Positions 1 through 11,880 of a stretch of DNA of 64,000 nt are shown one piece after another; positions within the stretch are counted from its first letter, which is position 1, and every line of letters begins with the position of its first letter. Source of the DNA: Medicago truncatula (lineage: Eukaryota; Streptophyta; Magnoliopsida; Fabales; Fabaceae); NCBI RefSeq assembly GCF_003473485.1, contig NC_053048.1, positions 26,281,255 to 26,345,254 on the forward strand, written 5' to 3'. The position numbers were made by a program, and so were the translations under genes. Below the pieces are notes generated by a model, which worked only from the letters and a program-made list of their open reading frames with translations, was not told where the DNA came from and did no database searches.

Positions 1-363
1 GGTGTCTATGAATCTGTGTTGTGTGTCTGGTGTATGTGTCAGTGGTTCACATCACATAGTACATACATACATACATACATTCAATCATTTCCATTTCTCA
101 AATACCGAAGAATGCATCAGCAGGCACTAAACCAGTAAAGTGAAATCTATAATAATAATTCCCAGAAATACTTGTTCTAAGATAATAAGAATCTAATTGG
201 GGAAATTTCGAAGCAATGCGCAAAAACAAAACCACCTTAAGACCTTAATTAACTTTAATCCATTCTTAGATCCTAATAAGAGTTTAAATCATTTCTAACT
301 TATCCACTGCTATAAAATTGAAACAAAATTTAAGGAATTGTTGAGAATAGAAAAAATAGATAC

Positions 364-454
364 CAGCGCATGATTTGATGGTATGGATCTTGAGAAGAAG
401 AACAAGGACGCTGGCCAAATGGGTCATATCACCAGCTAATCTGAAAATATTCAT
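364..454 (-). CDS. ERD2: ER lumen protein-retaining receptor, exon 1 (partial gene)
   Basis: This is the first coding exon of an ERD2/KDEL-receptor family protein. That family consists of seven-helix membrane proteins that cycle between Golgi and ER and return H/KDEL-tagged luminal proteins. Reading the minus strand from the ATG at 454 gives MNIFRLAGDMTHLASVLVLL and then LKIHTIKSCA, which is the strongly conserved plant ERD2 N-terminus. The exon ends in phase 1 at 364, followed by a GT donor at 363-362. No second exon is recognisable in bases 1-360, so the first intron exceeds 360 bp and the rest of the gene lies left of the window. The identification rests on only 30 residues, but they are highly diagnostic. 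ERD2-like paralogues with the same N-terminus cannot be separated from this piece. Confidence 0.85.
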
Positions 455-600
455 CTTCGCTTCTTCGCTTTGATTAGATCTGGAAAATTCTGGTTCTGAT
501 TACAAAAATCGAAATCGTTTTCAGGCGCAAAACTACTGGTACTATATAAGAGGTGTGAGTGCGTGCGTGCGTGTGGCTATTGCAAGCAGAGAAAGAAGAC
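455..600 (-). promoter_or_regulatory. 5' leader and core promoter of the ERD2 gene
   Basis: On the minus strand a TATA-like stretch (CTTATATAGT, about 542-551) lies roughly 90 bp upstream of the ERD2 ATG. A transcription start near 510-520 and a 5' leader of about 60 nt would fit. This is inference from spacing only. Bases 1-360, left of the exon, are intron with an ACAT-type microsatellite at about 60-80. Confidence 0.45.
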
Positions 601-1189
601 TTCACAAATCACAACATGTTGTTCCTTACAAGTCTTCTTAACACTTCATTCTTTTCGCTGCTCTCTATTTTATTTTATTTTATTTTTCTATTTTTCGTTT
701 ATTGAAATTGTTTTTTCTTAATAGGTTTTTCTTGCACATTTTAACAAATTTAAAATAGTAGTAAATTTGTATTGAAATTTATGTATTTTAAATTAAGTTT
801 TTTCACTGCAAATAAAGCGCTATATTATATATATAAACCATTATTTAAACTTAAATAGAAGGCAAGCGAACAATAACTACGCCGCTAGACCTTTTTTTTG
901 GATGACAAAACCTATATATGTAATTTTTTCAATATTTTTTTTTTAATTTTAATTTCTTAAACATGTTCAATATTGTGTATGTTAGACAAACCTGTTTTTT
1001 ATTTATCATATTCATAATGTTAAGGAGTAAATTTTTTTTTTTTTTTTGTCAAATACTCTATTGATTAGAATTCACCATTTTGAAAATGAATAAGTTGGGT
1101 GTCCGAGGTTTGAACCGCGACACCTGCATATAACAATGCATGTCCATGTCAACTAAGCTAAACACACGGGGATAATAAATTTATTATTA
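601..1189. other. AT-rich intergenic stretch
   Basis: No gene is visible. It holds homopolymer A/T tracts and, at about 1085-1165, a short stretch resembling a tRNA B-box (gaggtttgaaccgcgac). Similar motifs recur near 5525, 9835, 17490 and 61990. They could be SINE remnants or pieces of larger repeats; no complete SINE could be delimited. Confidence 0.4.
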
Positions 1190-1198
1190 TTATTTTTA

Positions 1199-1483
1199 GG
1201 GTTAATTAAGTTTTTAATCCCTATAAATATTCACAGTTTTGTTTTTAGTCCCTACAAAATAAAATCACACTTTTTAGTTTCTGTGACATTTTTCTTAAGC
1301 ATTTTAGGGACCAAAAATGTTGATGGAAATTGTTGACGGAGACTAAAAATGCTGATGAAATTTTTTTACATGACTAAAAATGCTTATGGAAAATTTTATA
1401 AGGACTAAAAAGTGTGATTTTATTTTGTAGGAACTGAAAACAAAATTCTGAATATTTATGGGGACCATTTACTTAATTAACCC
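1199..1483. mobile_element. Mutator-like MITE with 9-bp target-site duplication
   Basis: This is a non-coding element of 285 bp with terminal inverted repeats of roughly 45 bp that start GGGTTAATTAAGT and end in TTAACCC. The inner arms (tccctataaatattcaca versus the inverted gaatatttatggggac) also pair. It is flanked by perfect 9-bp direct repeats, TTATTTTTA at 1190-1198 and 1484-1492. A 9-bp duplication points to the Mutator superfamily. It has no coding capacity and would need a transposase supplied in trans. Confidence 0.75.
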
Positions 1484-1492
1484 TTATTTTTA

Positions 1493-2590
1493 TAAAAACA
1501 AAATTATAATTCGTGTGAGCTGAATCCAGGTATGTTCCTTGCAGTTTTTCATTGAAAAAAAAAACATTTTTTTTAATAAAAATAATCAATTTTAAAAATT
1601 TCATCTGTTTTACGGATTTAAAAAAATAGAATCCAAAGAAAAAAAACAATTAAAAACTGTTTGAAGTTGTTTCTAGTGGCTTCTCAAAATATCATTTTTT
1701 TTTCCTAACTAGTTTTATTTTTTATTTTCATTATGGTGGATAAATAAATAAATATAAGGGTTAGACATGTTTTTAATTCTTATAATTTATAAATACTATT
1801 AACTTTACACTAACAAAATAAAAATATTGTTAACTTTTCATTTTATTCTTTTTAAATTTTTGTTTCAACTTTTAGTTTTTTAAAGGTTTTCTATCATTGA
1901 TTACCAAAATCACTTTTTCTATAGCGTCCAAACCTATGAACCCCGATACTTCAAAAATGACAGTATCCAATACGACACATGCTCGATAATCGATACACAT
2001 CGTAGAAGTATTAGGCAATTGATTGTTATTTTTTTGAAAGAAAAGAAATTGTTCAATACGGTTACACAGTTGACTTACTCTGGATAGTTTTGCATATCTT
2101 TTTCCTCTTTTTTTTCCTTTGATCCAACATCTTTTTTTTATCCTTCTATAAAAATAATTTAAAAAAAAATAAATTAAAAATGTATAATGAATAGTAACAC
2201 TCAAACACACATATGAAATCAAAACCTATGGTTTGTCCACCTCATATTTATCAATTTTATTTGTGTTTAAGTATTAATACATTTTTATGCCTTTATATAT
2301 TTAATTTTGAATTTTATTTTTAACAACGTTTACTAGTTGTATCATATATTGAGTTTTAAAATTTCCATGTATCGTTGTACAATATCATATCGTATATGTA
2401 CTTGAGTTTTAAAATTTTCACGTATCGTAGTACAATATAATATCGTATATGTACTTGTATTGTGTTAAATATCTGAGTTTCATAGCTTGTAACTAATAGA
2501 CCATGTAGCATCCACAATGAAGCTCTCCATTATGATCAATGCTTAAGTATATGTCATTTATTTATTTTTGAATTTTTTTCATCTTCTTCA
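1493..2590. other. AT-rich intergenic stretch
   Basis: No supported gene. Long A and T tracts are present, and short open frames here look like chance. Two near-identical pieces of about 70 bp around 2340-2470 (gagttttaaaatttycaygtatcg... tatcgtatatgtacttg) form a short direct repeat. Confidence 0.5.
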
Positions 2591-2611
2591 ATGCTCTGTC
2601 CGGAAGATTTC

Positions 2612-4010
2612 TTCGAGCTCAAGCTTTCCACGGCTGCCATTGTGCCATGGTCGTTCTTTGCTTCTCAGCCACCGCCAGCTCAACCTGATAGTAACTGCTC
2701 AACGATACGCACCTTTGCACAAGCCTCACCAATGCATATGAAATAGAACCACAAGATTTACCAAAGCCATCCGTCAAGGGTGAAGTTCTATGCATCAAGA
2801 TATCACAAAAAGAGTATGCAAAAGGGATTAGAGGAATGCATACATGTTCAGTCTTCATGGGTGTTTAATTTTGAATAAGGGTGCTAAGCCTATTACATCC
2901 CGTGATTTGTATTCGAAGCCTATTGGTTGATGCTTATTCCTCTGGGTCGAGTCATACGAGTTCCAGTTTTAAACTTTTGAGGATATAATGAAGATTTGGT
3001 CCATTGGCACTTGGAATTTGAAGTCGGGTGTTCTTCGTGTATTTAAATGGTCACCAGATTTCAGCAGTTTCAACCAACCACAAACCCCTCCGCAAGTTTG
3101 GATCCGTACTCTTGACCTCAGTCAAGAGTATTTGAGCGTGGGGAATTTCTTCTTGATGGCGCAACCAAAAACCAGAGTCGGTCCAAGGGTAAAGCCACTA
3201 AAGCCCTCGCTTTAGGCCTACCAATAAAAAATTGTAATTTTCGTTAAATGTTATATAATACAAAAACACCTTATGTTCACACAAAAATTGTCTCATATAT
3301 CAAAACTAGCTTTAGGTCTTACCTATTTTTGAAGATTATTGGGCCGCCCCTGCCAAAAACAAAAGCTTATTTGAATTCGTACAAAAGGATGCCTCACTAT
3401 TGTCCCAATTGTGGTATGATTGGTCACTCGTTGAGTCAATGCAAGAAACTACAGAAGAATGACCGTTCTGAAGATAATGGCGATGATAGAGATCATAAAC
3501 ATATATGATGATCCACAGAAGCAAGGTAATAACAATCTTCAAGCCAATAATGTTAGCAAGCAAATGATTCTCAGAGATGAAAAGACAAAGAGCCTTCATT
3601 TGAAGTGATAAATAATGTTCAAAATGAGACACTCAAAACCTCTACGATCATTGTAGTTCTCCATGAAGCAAGTTCAGGCGGGCACGCACCCAATATAATA
3701 ATGTTCGAAGTTTATTTTGACCGACATTTAAAGTCGTCTTTTATTTTTGACCAACATTCAAATTTTTCGAAGTTGCCTATTTTATTCTTTTTTATGTTGA
3801 CTCCCATGATCAACAAACACAAGTTTCACAGTCCAAGTCAACATGCTCAAGTAGGAAAAGTGCACGTAAAAGTAATATGTCTCCTAACCCATCTCCGAAT
3901 CAAGTCGACATCCCACACAAAGACAAAGTCCCTTCGTTCATACATGAATTTATTGTGGATTCCATGCAGTTGTGGGCCTACATGATATGCCCGTAGATGA
4001 TTATCATATT
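2612..4010 (+). pseudogene. Decayed LINE ORF1 (DUF4283 + CCHC knuckle)
   Basis: These are remains of the gag-like ORF1 of a plant non-LTR retrotransposon. The pieces occur in family order but in different frames. First comes a proline-rich lead-in ending TFAQ, then LPKPSVKGEVLCIKIS (about 2757-2805). Next is the DUF4283 core WNLKSGVLRVFKWSPDF (about 3012-3062) with PQVWIRTLDLSQEY. A zinc knuckle CPNCGMIGHSLSQC follows (about 3401-3442). The acidic or serine-rich tail (INNVQNETL; then SHDQQTQVSQSKSTCSS after a frameshift near 3790) closes it. Frameshifts near 2726 and 3790 and many stops show it is dead. The last part, from 3701, lies inside the tandem duplication and recurs at 7996-8290. No RT region follows. 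Confidence 0.7.
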
Positions 4011-4639
4011 AGGTTGAAAACATAAACGATGGTCATTATGGATTACGTGCAATTGGTGAAGGTTATATGTCATTGTCGAAGTATATGATGATTTGTTTAT
4101 TGTTGAAAACCTTGAGCCTTAAGAAATAGTTGTTGATGATAAGAATGTTGTAGATGTAGTCAAGATTAAAGATGGTTTTCTTGAGCCTCAAGAAAACCTT
4201 GACGTTGGGTGTCTAATTTACACTTATATACCCTTGATGAACAAAATGACTAGCAAGTGTACCAACATGTCATCAAGTAGTAATGTCTATATAAAAAAGT
4301 TCCTATCCACGTAGATTATCTAGTTTCAAAATCACTATTGCCATTATGATTAGGTTAATAGTAACAAATCATGGGTTTTGCACGTGACAAAGAAGTTGGT
4401 TTTAATTCCTTGAGAGTGAGAAAACGACTATGTCATGTCAAATTTCCTTCCCTGAATTAGTTGAGTAACTACAAACTATGCATATCATACTACTGATTAC
4501 TTGATTCCAATACTTTTGGACAAAATAGTTAGGCCAATGTCTTGGTCACTAACACTCTCCAATGGTTACTGCTCCCTAATATCATAGGTGATCCCTAGAA
4601 AATTGAAAGTTTTAAAACGCCAAAGTAAGTAAGAATTAT

Positions 4640-4817
4640 GAGGAATGCTAGCAACACTCTTTTTTGAGCACTCTCTCTAGCACTCACTCTTTTATTGGGT
4701 GAAATCAATGTGGGACCTACACTTTGGAAATGGAACCCACATAAAGTGGTGAGACATACATTGATTTCACCCAATAAAAGAGTGAATGCTCAAAAGAGAG
4801 TGTTGCTAGCGTTCCTC
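4640..4817. mobile_element. Mutator-like MITE, unit A copy
   Basis: This element is 178 bp. The left end is GAGGAATGCTAGCAACACTC, and the right end is its near-perfect inverse (agagtgttgctagcgttcctc). The sub-terminal arms around the Tcacccaataaaagagtg motif are also inverted. Perfect 9-bp duplications AAGAATTAT occur at 4631-4639 and 4818-4826. It is non-coding, and a 73-bp relative lies at 23588-23660. Confidence 0.85.
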
Positions 4818-5840
4818 AAGAATTATTATTAGTTTTTTTCTAAATCTAAGCAATAATTAAATGATTAAACTAGTTCAAGCAAACAAGATAAATCATATAA
4901 TCTGATCACTTATCTTTCATATAATCTTCCGTCTACTATGGTAAAACTCGCATAACATCTAATCACCTATCTTTTGATTTCGGCTAACCGGATTAATACT
5001 TTTAGGTGTAAACAACGATAAATTATCATAACTAGATCATTTAAATTAATTGACTTTGAATCTAAAAACTTTGAAAATCATATACTTGTACTTGAGTGAA
5101 TGTTATTCTTTAATAATTTCAAAAAACCATTCGCAATATGTGTCATTACAATTGTAAAACATAAAAAAATTCTAACTTCTTGGCATGGTTATTCAAAATT
5201 GTATATCGTGTTGATTGAATATTAAAGTTGTAGGAATTCAATGAAACCCAATCAAAATATTGATAGTATAAAATAAAAGTAAAATTTTTCATTTTTGTCT
5301 AAATATCAATATAATATATTCTTAATACATGCATTGTTATGTTGTAAATATTGTAACAATTTCGTTATTATGATAAATACAGTGATTTCAAATAAAATTG
5401 GTTTGCAAACGATATATATATCTGGATATTTGTAAACCTAAATATCTTAATAAAACTGTACAATATCAACAAATAATGAATTGGTGTAAGTAAAACGGAC
5501 TTGAACCTCTTAAATAGGTGGTCAGGAGTTCGATCTGTGACTCCTACATATAAAAAAATTCGGTTCAGAGGGGTAAATTCATATTATGTACCCCATAAGT
5601 AACCGTATAATGATGGTAGAAACTTCTTTGCTATAACATAATAAAAAAAAATCATGACTTCTTTTCTTTATTTAGAAAAACTATAACTTGATAGTATTTT
5701 TTTTAAAAAATTTACGTTAAATATGTATTGATTTTGTGTGAGATAGTTTTTTGGTGTAAATTGATCTTTTGTTTTATTTATTCAAATTTGATAAGTATAT
5801 ATTTTTTTTTATATTTTGGGCACAGGCCCACACACTAGTA

Positions 5841-7140
5841 CGTTAGAACAAGAATGATTTATAGAAGTTCTCTTGGATTTTGATGATAACAAAGTATTGA
5901 AGAACAATTGCAATACTAACATATGTTCAAGTGTGCAGGATCTACTTATCATGAAGAAAGAACATATGAAGAGCATCAGAAGGGGATTGAGAAGTTTAGA
6001 AGACTATGGTGGAAGATCTACTGGAAGGGTCAACCATAAGTCAACGTCCTTAGAAGAAGGATGCCTAACAGGAGTTAGAGAGTAATCTCAACAGATTTGT
6101 GAAGGACATCAGACACAAAATATGACTGGCTACGGGAGCCAGAATCCACATAAGCTTTTGTTTTATTCTGTGAATTGTGTCTATCATAGTATCTGATAGA
6201 GCAGTTCTTTTGTCTTCTTCTGTCTACGTGTACAACCAGAAAAGGGACATAAGGAACGAAAAGAGCAACATCTAATTTTTCTTTCAACAAAGGAAATTCA
6301 AAGGACGTTCCAACATGATTATCCATATCAGACAAACGACCAACATTCTTGATCAAAGTTTCTTAACGACACTCTTTGTGCTGACACTCTTCTCCAACAG
6401 CTCTCAAATCATTGCATATAAAAGGAGTTGAAGATATGAGAAAGAAAAAGAACAATACTCATCTATTTTTCTGTGGCAAAACTCTGTCAAATCAAACAGC
6501 GTAAAACACTTAGCATTGATTTTCAAATTTTATATCTTAGAAATTATAAGGACTGATTCTGTTCATCTGTTCAGTTTACAATAATTTGTTAGAAATAGTG
6601 TAAGAACAAATTAACTTGTTTGCAATTGGGGAAAGCATATTAGAAATTCTCTTACGTGCGTGCTTGATCATATAAGTCTCTTGGTGAAACCTTAAGCACC
6701 TAGGAAGTCTCAATAAGTTGTGATTGAGCAGGGTAAAGTCTTAAGTAGTTGTGCTTAACCAAAGGAAGTCTCTTGCAGGTGTTCTTGAGCAGAAGTCTTT
6801 AGGTAGAGTCCTAGAGCATAGAAGTCTCTTGCATTTGTGCTTGAGCATTGAGAACTCTCTTGGTGTGTCCTTGAGTAGGTTGTAATCAAGAGTGATTATT
6901 ATAGTGAAATCACATGAAAGTGCTAGGGGACATGGCTACTACTGTGTTGTGGAAGGAACCAGTATAAATTGTTTTGTGTATGTCCTCTCTCTCTCTCTGA
7001 CTTTTTATCTTTTATCTTTAGTGTTATGTATTCCACTGCAACATCAGATTCTGACCAGGTTTTATAAACACTCAGAAAAATAATTCATCAAAAGACCCAC
7101 ACAATTCAACCGCCCTTCTTGTGAGTTTTTCTCACCTTCA
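5841..7140. mobile_element. Copia-type solo LTR, unit A copy
   Basis: This 1300-bp stretch is homologous over its full length to the LTR at 10151-11450. The start is mutated (CGTTAGAAC instead of TGTTAGAAC). It contains the ttttgatgataacaaag motif just inside the 5' end and ends caattcaaccgcccttctt...CTTCA, as in long SIRE/Maximus-like Copia LTRs of legumes. It is preceded by TAGTA. The 3' duplication has decayed to TCGTT. No gag or pol is attached. Short open frames inside are not genes. Confidence 0.75.
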
Positions 7141-7209
7141 TCGTTTATCACATTTTTATGTCCTTTCTATTAAAATTGATTTTCTTAAAAGCTAATCCAA
7201 AATAGATAT

Positions 7210-7570
7210 TGTTAGCGGCCAACACTCGAGGGGATTAAGTCCCAAATCGGATAGATAGGATTATTGAGAAGAGTTTTAAAGAGGAGGCACTCCTCACCGT
7301 ACAAGCCGATTTTGTAAGGATGAGTTAGGCCTTGACTTTCGTTACATGGTATCAGAGCCTATCGGGTCCATCGTATGGCTTGCATCGTCCACGCTTCAGA
7401 CCCATTGGGCCGGGCTGAAGCGTGAGCGAGTGTGTTAGCGGCCAACACTCGAAGGGATTTAGTCCCAAATCAGATAGATAGGATTCTTGAGAAGAGTTTA
7501 TAAAGAGCAAGCACTCCTCACCGTACAAGCCGGTTTTGTAAGGATGAGTTAGACTTTGACTTTCGTTACA
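7210..7570 (+). mobile_element. TRIM retrotransposon, unit A copy
   Basis: This is a 361-bp terminal-repeat retrotransposon in miniature. Two LTRs of 137 and 138 bp (7210-7346, 7433-7570) each start TGTTAGCGGCC and end CGTTACA. Directly after LTR 1 is the initiator-tRNA-Met primer site TGGTATCAGAGC (7347-7358). Before LTR 2 is a purine-rich stretch ending gaagcgtgagcgag that could be the polypurine tract. The 5-bp duplications GATAT flank it at 7205-7209 and 7571-7575. It has no coding capacity and would depend on proteins from an autonomous element. Confidence 0.9.
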
Positions 7571-8934
7571 GATATTTTGTTTTCAACATAAAAATCATTT
7601 TTCGAGAAAATGAATTTTTATATAGCCTACACATAGACATATCTAAAATATAAAAAATAATTTTTTAAATTAGAGTCTTAATTATTTTTTATACATATTA
7701 TAAGCACTGATATATTGACAACAAAAAATCGACAGCTTACCCCTCATTGTAGTTCTCCATGAAGCAATTTCAGGCTGGCACGCACCCAATATAATAATGT
7801 TCAAAGTTTATTTTGATCGACATTTAATGTCGTCTTTTATTTTTGACCAACATTCAAATTTTTCGAAGTTGCATATTTTATTCTTTTTTATTTTGAGGAA
7901 CATTCAATGTTTATTTTTTTTATTACGTCTTTAAAAATTTCCTACTAGGTCTACTTGGTCGCCTTGATCTAGTCTTCTCGCCCCATCTTATATTAATGTT
8001 CAAAGTTTATTTTGACCGACAGTTAAAGTCGTCTTTTATTTTTGACCAACATTCAAATTTTTCGAAGTTGCCTATTTTATTCTTTTTTATGTTGACTCCC
8101 ATGATCAACAAACACAAGTTTCACAGTCCAATTCAACATGCTCAAGTAGGAAATGTGCACGTAAAAGTAATATGTCTCCTAACCCACCTCCGAATCAAGT
8201 CAACATCCCACACAAAGACAAAGTCCCTTCGTTCCTGCATGAATTTATTGTGGATTCCATGCAGTTGTGGGCCTACATGATATGTCTGTAGATGATTATC
8301 ATATTAGGTTGAAAACATAAACGATGGTCATTATGGGTTACGTGCAATTGGTGAAGGTTATTTGTCATTGTCGAAGTAGATGATGATTTGTTTATTGTTG
8401 AAAACCTTGAGCCTCAAGAAAAAGTTGTTGATGATAAGAATGTAGTAGATGTAGTCAAGATTAAAGATGGTTTTCTTGAGCCTCAAGAAAACCTTGACCC
8501 TAGGTGTCTAATTTACACTTATATATCCTTGATGAACAAAATAACTAGCAAGTGTACCAACATGTCATCAAGTAGTAATGTCTATATAAAAAAGTTCCTA
8601 TCTACGTAGATTATCTAGTTTCAAAATCACTACTGCCATTATGATTAGGTTAATAGTAACAAATCATGGGTTTTGCACGTGACAAAGAAGTTGGTTTTAA
8701 TTCCTTGAGAGTGAGAAAACGACCAAGTCATGTCAAATTTCCTTCCTTGAATTAGTTGAGTAACTACAAATTATGCATATCATACTACTGATTACTTGAT
8801 TCCAATACTTTTGAACAATATAGTTAGGCCAATGTCTTGGTCACTAACACTCTCCAATGGTTACTGCTCCCTAATATCATAGGTGATTCCTAGAAAATTG
8901 AAGGTTTTAAAACGCCCAAGTAAGTGAGAATTAT

Positions 8935-9112
8935 GAGGAATGCTAGCAACACTCTCTTTTGAGCACTCTCTCTAGCACTCACTCTTTTATTGGGTGAAAT
9001 CAATTTAGGACCTACACTTTGGAAATGGAACCCACATAAAGTGGTAAGACATACATTGATTTCATCCAATAAAAGAGTGAGTGCTTAAAAGAGAGTGTTG
9101 CTAGCATTCCTC
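8935..9112. mobile_element. Mutator-like MITE, unit B copy
   Basis: This 178-bp copy is the counterpart of 4640-4817, with the same inverted ends. The flanking duplication has decayed on the left (gagaattat) but is intact on the right (aagaattat). It arose by the segmental duplication, not by a separate insertion. Confidence 0.8.
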
Positions 9113-10150
9113 AAGAATTATTATTAGTTTATGTCTAAATCTAAGCAATAATTAAATGATTAAACTAGTTCAAGCAAACAAGATAAATCATAACATTTGA
9201 TCACTTATCTTTCGTATAATCTTCCGTCTACTATGGTAAAACTCGCATAACATCTAATCACCTATCTTTTGATTTCGGCTAACCGGATTAATACTTTTAG
9301 GTGTAAACAACGATAAATCATCATAACTAGATCATTTAAACTAATTGACTTTGAATCTAAAAACTTTGAAAATCATATACTTGTACTTGAGTGAATGTTA
9401 TTCTTTAATAATTTCAAAAAACCATTCGCAATATATGTCATTATTACAATTGTAAAACATAAAAAAATTCTAACTTCTTCTTGGCATGGTTATTCAAAAT
9501 TGTATATCATGTTGATTTAATATTAAAGTTGTAGGAATTCAATGAAACCCAATCAAAATATTGATAGTATAAAATAAAAGTAAAATTTTTCATTTTTGTC
9601 TAAATATCAATATAATATATTCTTAATACATGCATTGTTATGTTGTAAATATTGTAACAATTTCGTTATTATGATAAATACAGTGATTTCAAATAAAATT
9701 GGTTTGCAAACGACGTATATATCTAGATATTTGTAAACCTAAATATCTTAATAAAACTGTACAATATCAACAAATAATGAATTGGTGTAAGTAAAACGGA
9801 CTTGAACCTCTTAAATAGGTGGTCAGGAGTTCGATCTGTGACTCCTACATATAAAAAAATTCGGTTCGGAGGGGTGAATCCATATTGTGTACCCCATAAG
9901 TAACCGTTTAATGATGGTAGAAACTTCGTTGCTATAACATAATAAAAAAAAAAAATCATGACTTCTTTTCTTTATTTAGAAAAACTATAACTTCATAGTT
10001 TTTTTTTTTTTTTTTTTAAATTTACGTTAAATATGTATAGATTTTGTGTGAGATAGTTTTTTGGTGAAATTGATCTTTTGTTTTATTTATTCAAATTTGA
10101 TAAGTATATATTTTTTTTTTATATTTTGGGCACAGGCCCACACACTAGTA

Positions 10151-11450
10151 TGTTAGAACAAGAATGATTTATAGAAGTTCTCTTGGGTTTTGATGATAAC
10201 AAAGTATTGAAGAACAATTGCAATACTAACATATGTTCAAGTGTGCAGGATCTACTTATCATGAAGAAAGAACATATGAAGAGCATCAGAAGGGGATTGA
10301 GAAGCTTAGAAGACTATGGTGGAAAATCTACTGGAAGGGTCAACCATAAGTCAACGTCCTTAGAAGAAGGATGCCTAACAGGAGTTAGAGAGTAATCTCA
10401 ACAGATTTGTGAAGGACATCAGACACAAAATATGACTGGCTATGGGAGCCAGAATCCACATAAGCTTTTGTTTTATTCTGTGAATTGTGTCTATCATAGT
10501 ATCTGATAGAGCAGTTCTTTTGTCTTCTTCTGTCTACGTGTACAACCAGAAAAGGGACATAAGGAACGAAAAGAGCAACATCTAATTTTTCTTTCAACAA
10601 AGGAAATTCAAAGGACGTTCCAACATGATTATCCATATCAGACAAACGACCAACATTCTTGATCAAAGTTTCTTAACGACACTCTTTGTGCTGACACTCT
10701 TCTCCAACAGCTCTCAAATCATTGCCTATAAAAGGAGTTGAAGATATGAGAAAGAAAAAGAACAATACTCATCTATTTTTCTGTGGCAAAACTCTGTCAA
10801 ATCAAACAGCGTAAAACATTTAGCATTGATTTTCAAATTTTATATCTTAGAAATTATAAGGAGTGATTCTGTTCATTTGTTCAGTTTACAGTAATTTGTT
10901 AGAAATAGTGTAAGAACAAATTAACTTGTTTGCAATTGGGGAAAGCATATTAGAAATTCTCTTACGTGCGTGCTTGATCATATAAGTCTCTTGGTGAAAC
11001 CTTAAGCACCTAGGAAGTCTCAATAAGTTGTGATTGAGCAGGGTAAAGTCTTAAGTAGTTGTGCTTAACCAAAGGAAGTCTCTTGCAGGTGTTCTTGAGC
11101 AGAAGTCTTTAGGTAGAGTCCTAGAGCATAGAAGTCTCTTGCATATGTGCTTGAGCATTGAGAACTCTCTTGGTGTGTCCTTGAGTAGGTTGTAATCCAG
11201 AGTGATTATTATAGTGAAATCACATGAAAGTGCTAGGGGACGTGGCTACTACTGTGTTGTGGAAGGAACCAGTATAAATTGTTTTGTGTATGTCCTCTCT
11301 CTCTCTCTGACTTTTTATCTTTTATCTTTAGTGTTATGTATTCCACTGCAACATCAGATTCTGACCAGGTTTTATAAACACTCAGAAAAAGAATTCATCA
11401 AAAGATCCACACAATTCAACCGCCCTTCTTATGAGTTTTTCTCACCTTCA
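10151..11450. mobile_element. Copia-type solo LTR, unit B copy
   Basis: This 1300-bp LTR starts TGTTAGAACAAG and ends CTCACCTTCA. It is flanked by perfect 5-bp duplications TAGTA at 10146-10150 and 11451-11455. The TG...CA ends plus a 5-bp TSD prove a complete LTR insertion reduced to a solo LTR by LTR-LTR recombination. Inside are a series of aagtctc-ttg-type short repeats (about 10960-11200), a TATA-like site near 10730 (gcctataaaaggag) that could be the LTR promoter, and a short CT microsatellite at about 11296. It has no coding function. Confidence 0.9.
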
Positions 11451-11519
11451 TAGTATATCACGTTTTTATGTCCTTTCTATTAAAATTGATTTTCTTAAAA
11501 GCTAATCCAAAATAGATAT

Positions 11520-11880
11520 TGTTAGCGGCCAACACTCGAGGGGATTAAGTCCCAAATCGGATAGATAGGATTATTGAGAAGAGTTTTAAAGAGGAGGCAC
11601 TCCTCACCGTACAAGCCGATTTTGTAAGGATGAGTTAGGCCTTGACTTTCGTTACATGGTATCAGAGCCTATCGGGTCCATCGTATGGCTTGCATCGTCC
11701 ACGCTTCAGGCCCATTAGGCCGGGCTGAAGCGTGAGCGAGTGTGTTAGCGGCCAACACTCGAAGGGATTTAGTCCCAAATCAGATAGATAGGATTCTTGA
11801 GAAGAGTTTATAAAGAGGAGGCACTCCTCACCGTACAAGTCGATTTTGTAAGGATGAGTTAGACTTTGACTTTCGTTACA
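11520..11880 (+). mobile_element. TRIM retrotransposon, unit B copy
   Basis: This 361-bp element is the counterpart of the unit A TRIM. It has LTRs of about 137 bp, the primer site TGGTATCAGAGC directly after LTR 1, and GATAT duplications on both sides (11515-11519, 11881-11885). The two LTRs within each copy differ from each other more than the two copies differ, so the insertion predates the tandem duplication. Confidence 0.9.

Larger units (their letters stand above)
3701..7995. repeat. Tandem duplication, unit A (about 4.3 kb)
   Basis: This is the left copy of a direct tandem duplication. Its contents recur in the same order in 7996-12305, offset by 4295 bp at the left end and 4310 bp from about 5.8 kb onward because of small indels. 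In order it carries a LINE ORF1 tail, a Mutator-like MITE (4640-4817), about 1 kb of AT-rich DNA, a Copia solo LTR (5841-7140), a TRIM (7210-7570), and a second short LINE-ORF1-like piece at about 7746-7870 that resembles 3648-3770. The two copies differ only by scattered substitutions and small indels, so the duplication is younger than all the insertions inside it. No intact gene lies in the unit. Confidence 0.9.

Noticed and set aside
1872-2222. Minus-strand open frame of 116 codons
   Set aside because: It lies in A/T tracts, has lysine- and tyrosine-rich low-complexity translation, no homologue that I recognise and no promoter or splice context.
2619-2858. Minus-strand frame of 79 codons
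   Set aside because: It is a shadow of the LINE ORF1 fragment read on the plus strand (LPKPSVKGEVLCIKIS).
10183-10666. Paired open frames on both strands, also at 5873-6356
   Set aside because: Both lie wholly inside the solo LTRs, and their repetition reflects the segmental duplication, not conserved coding.
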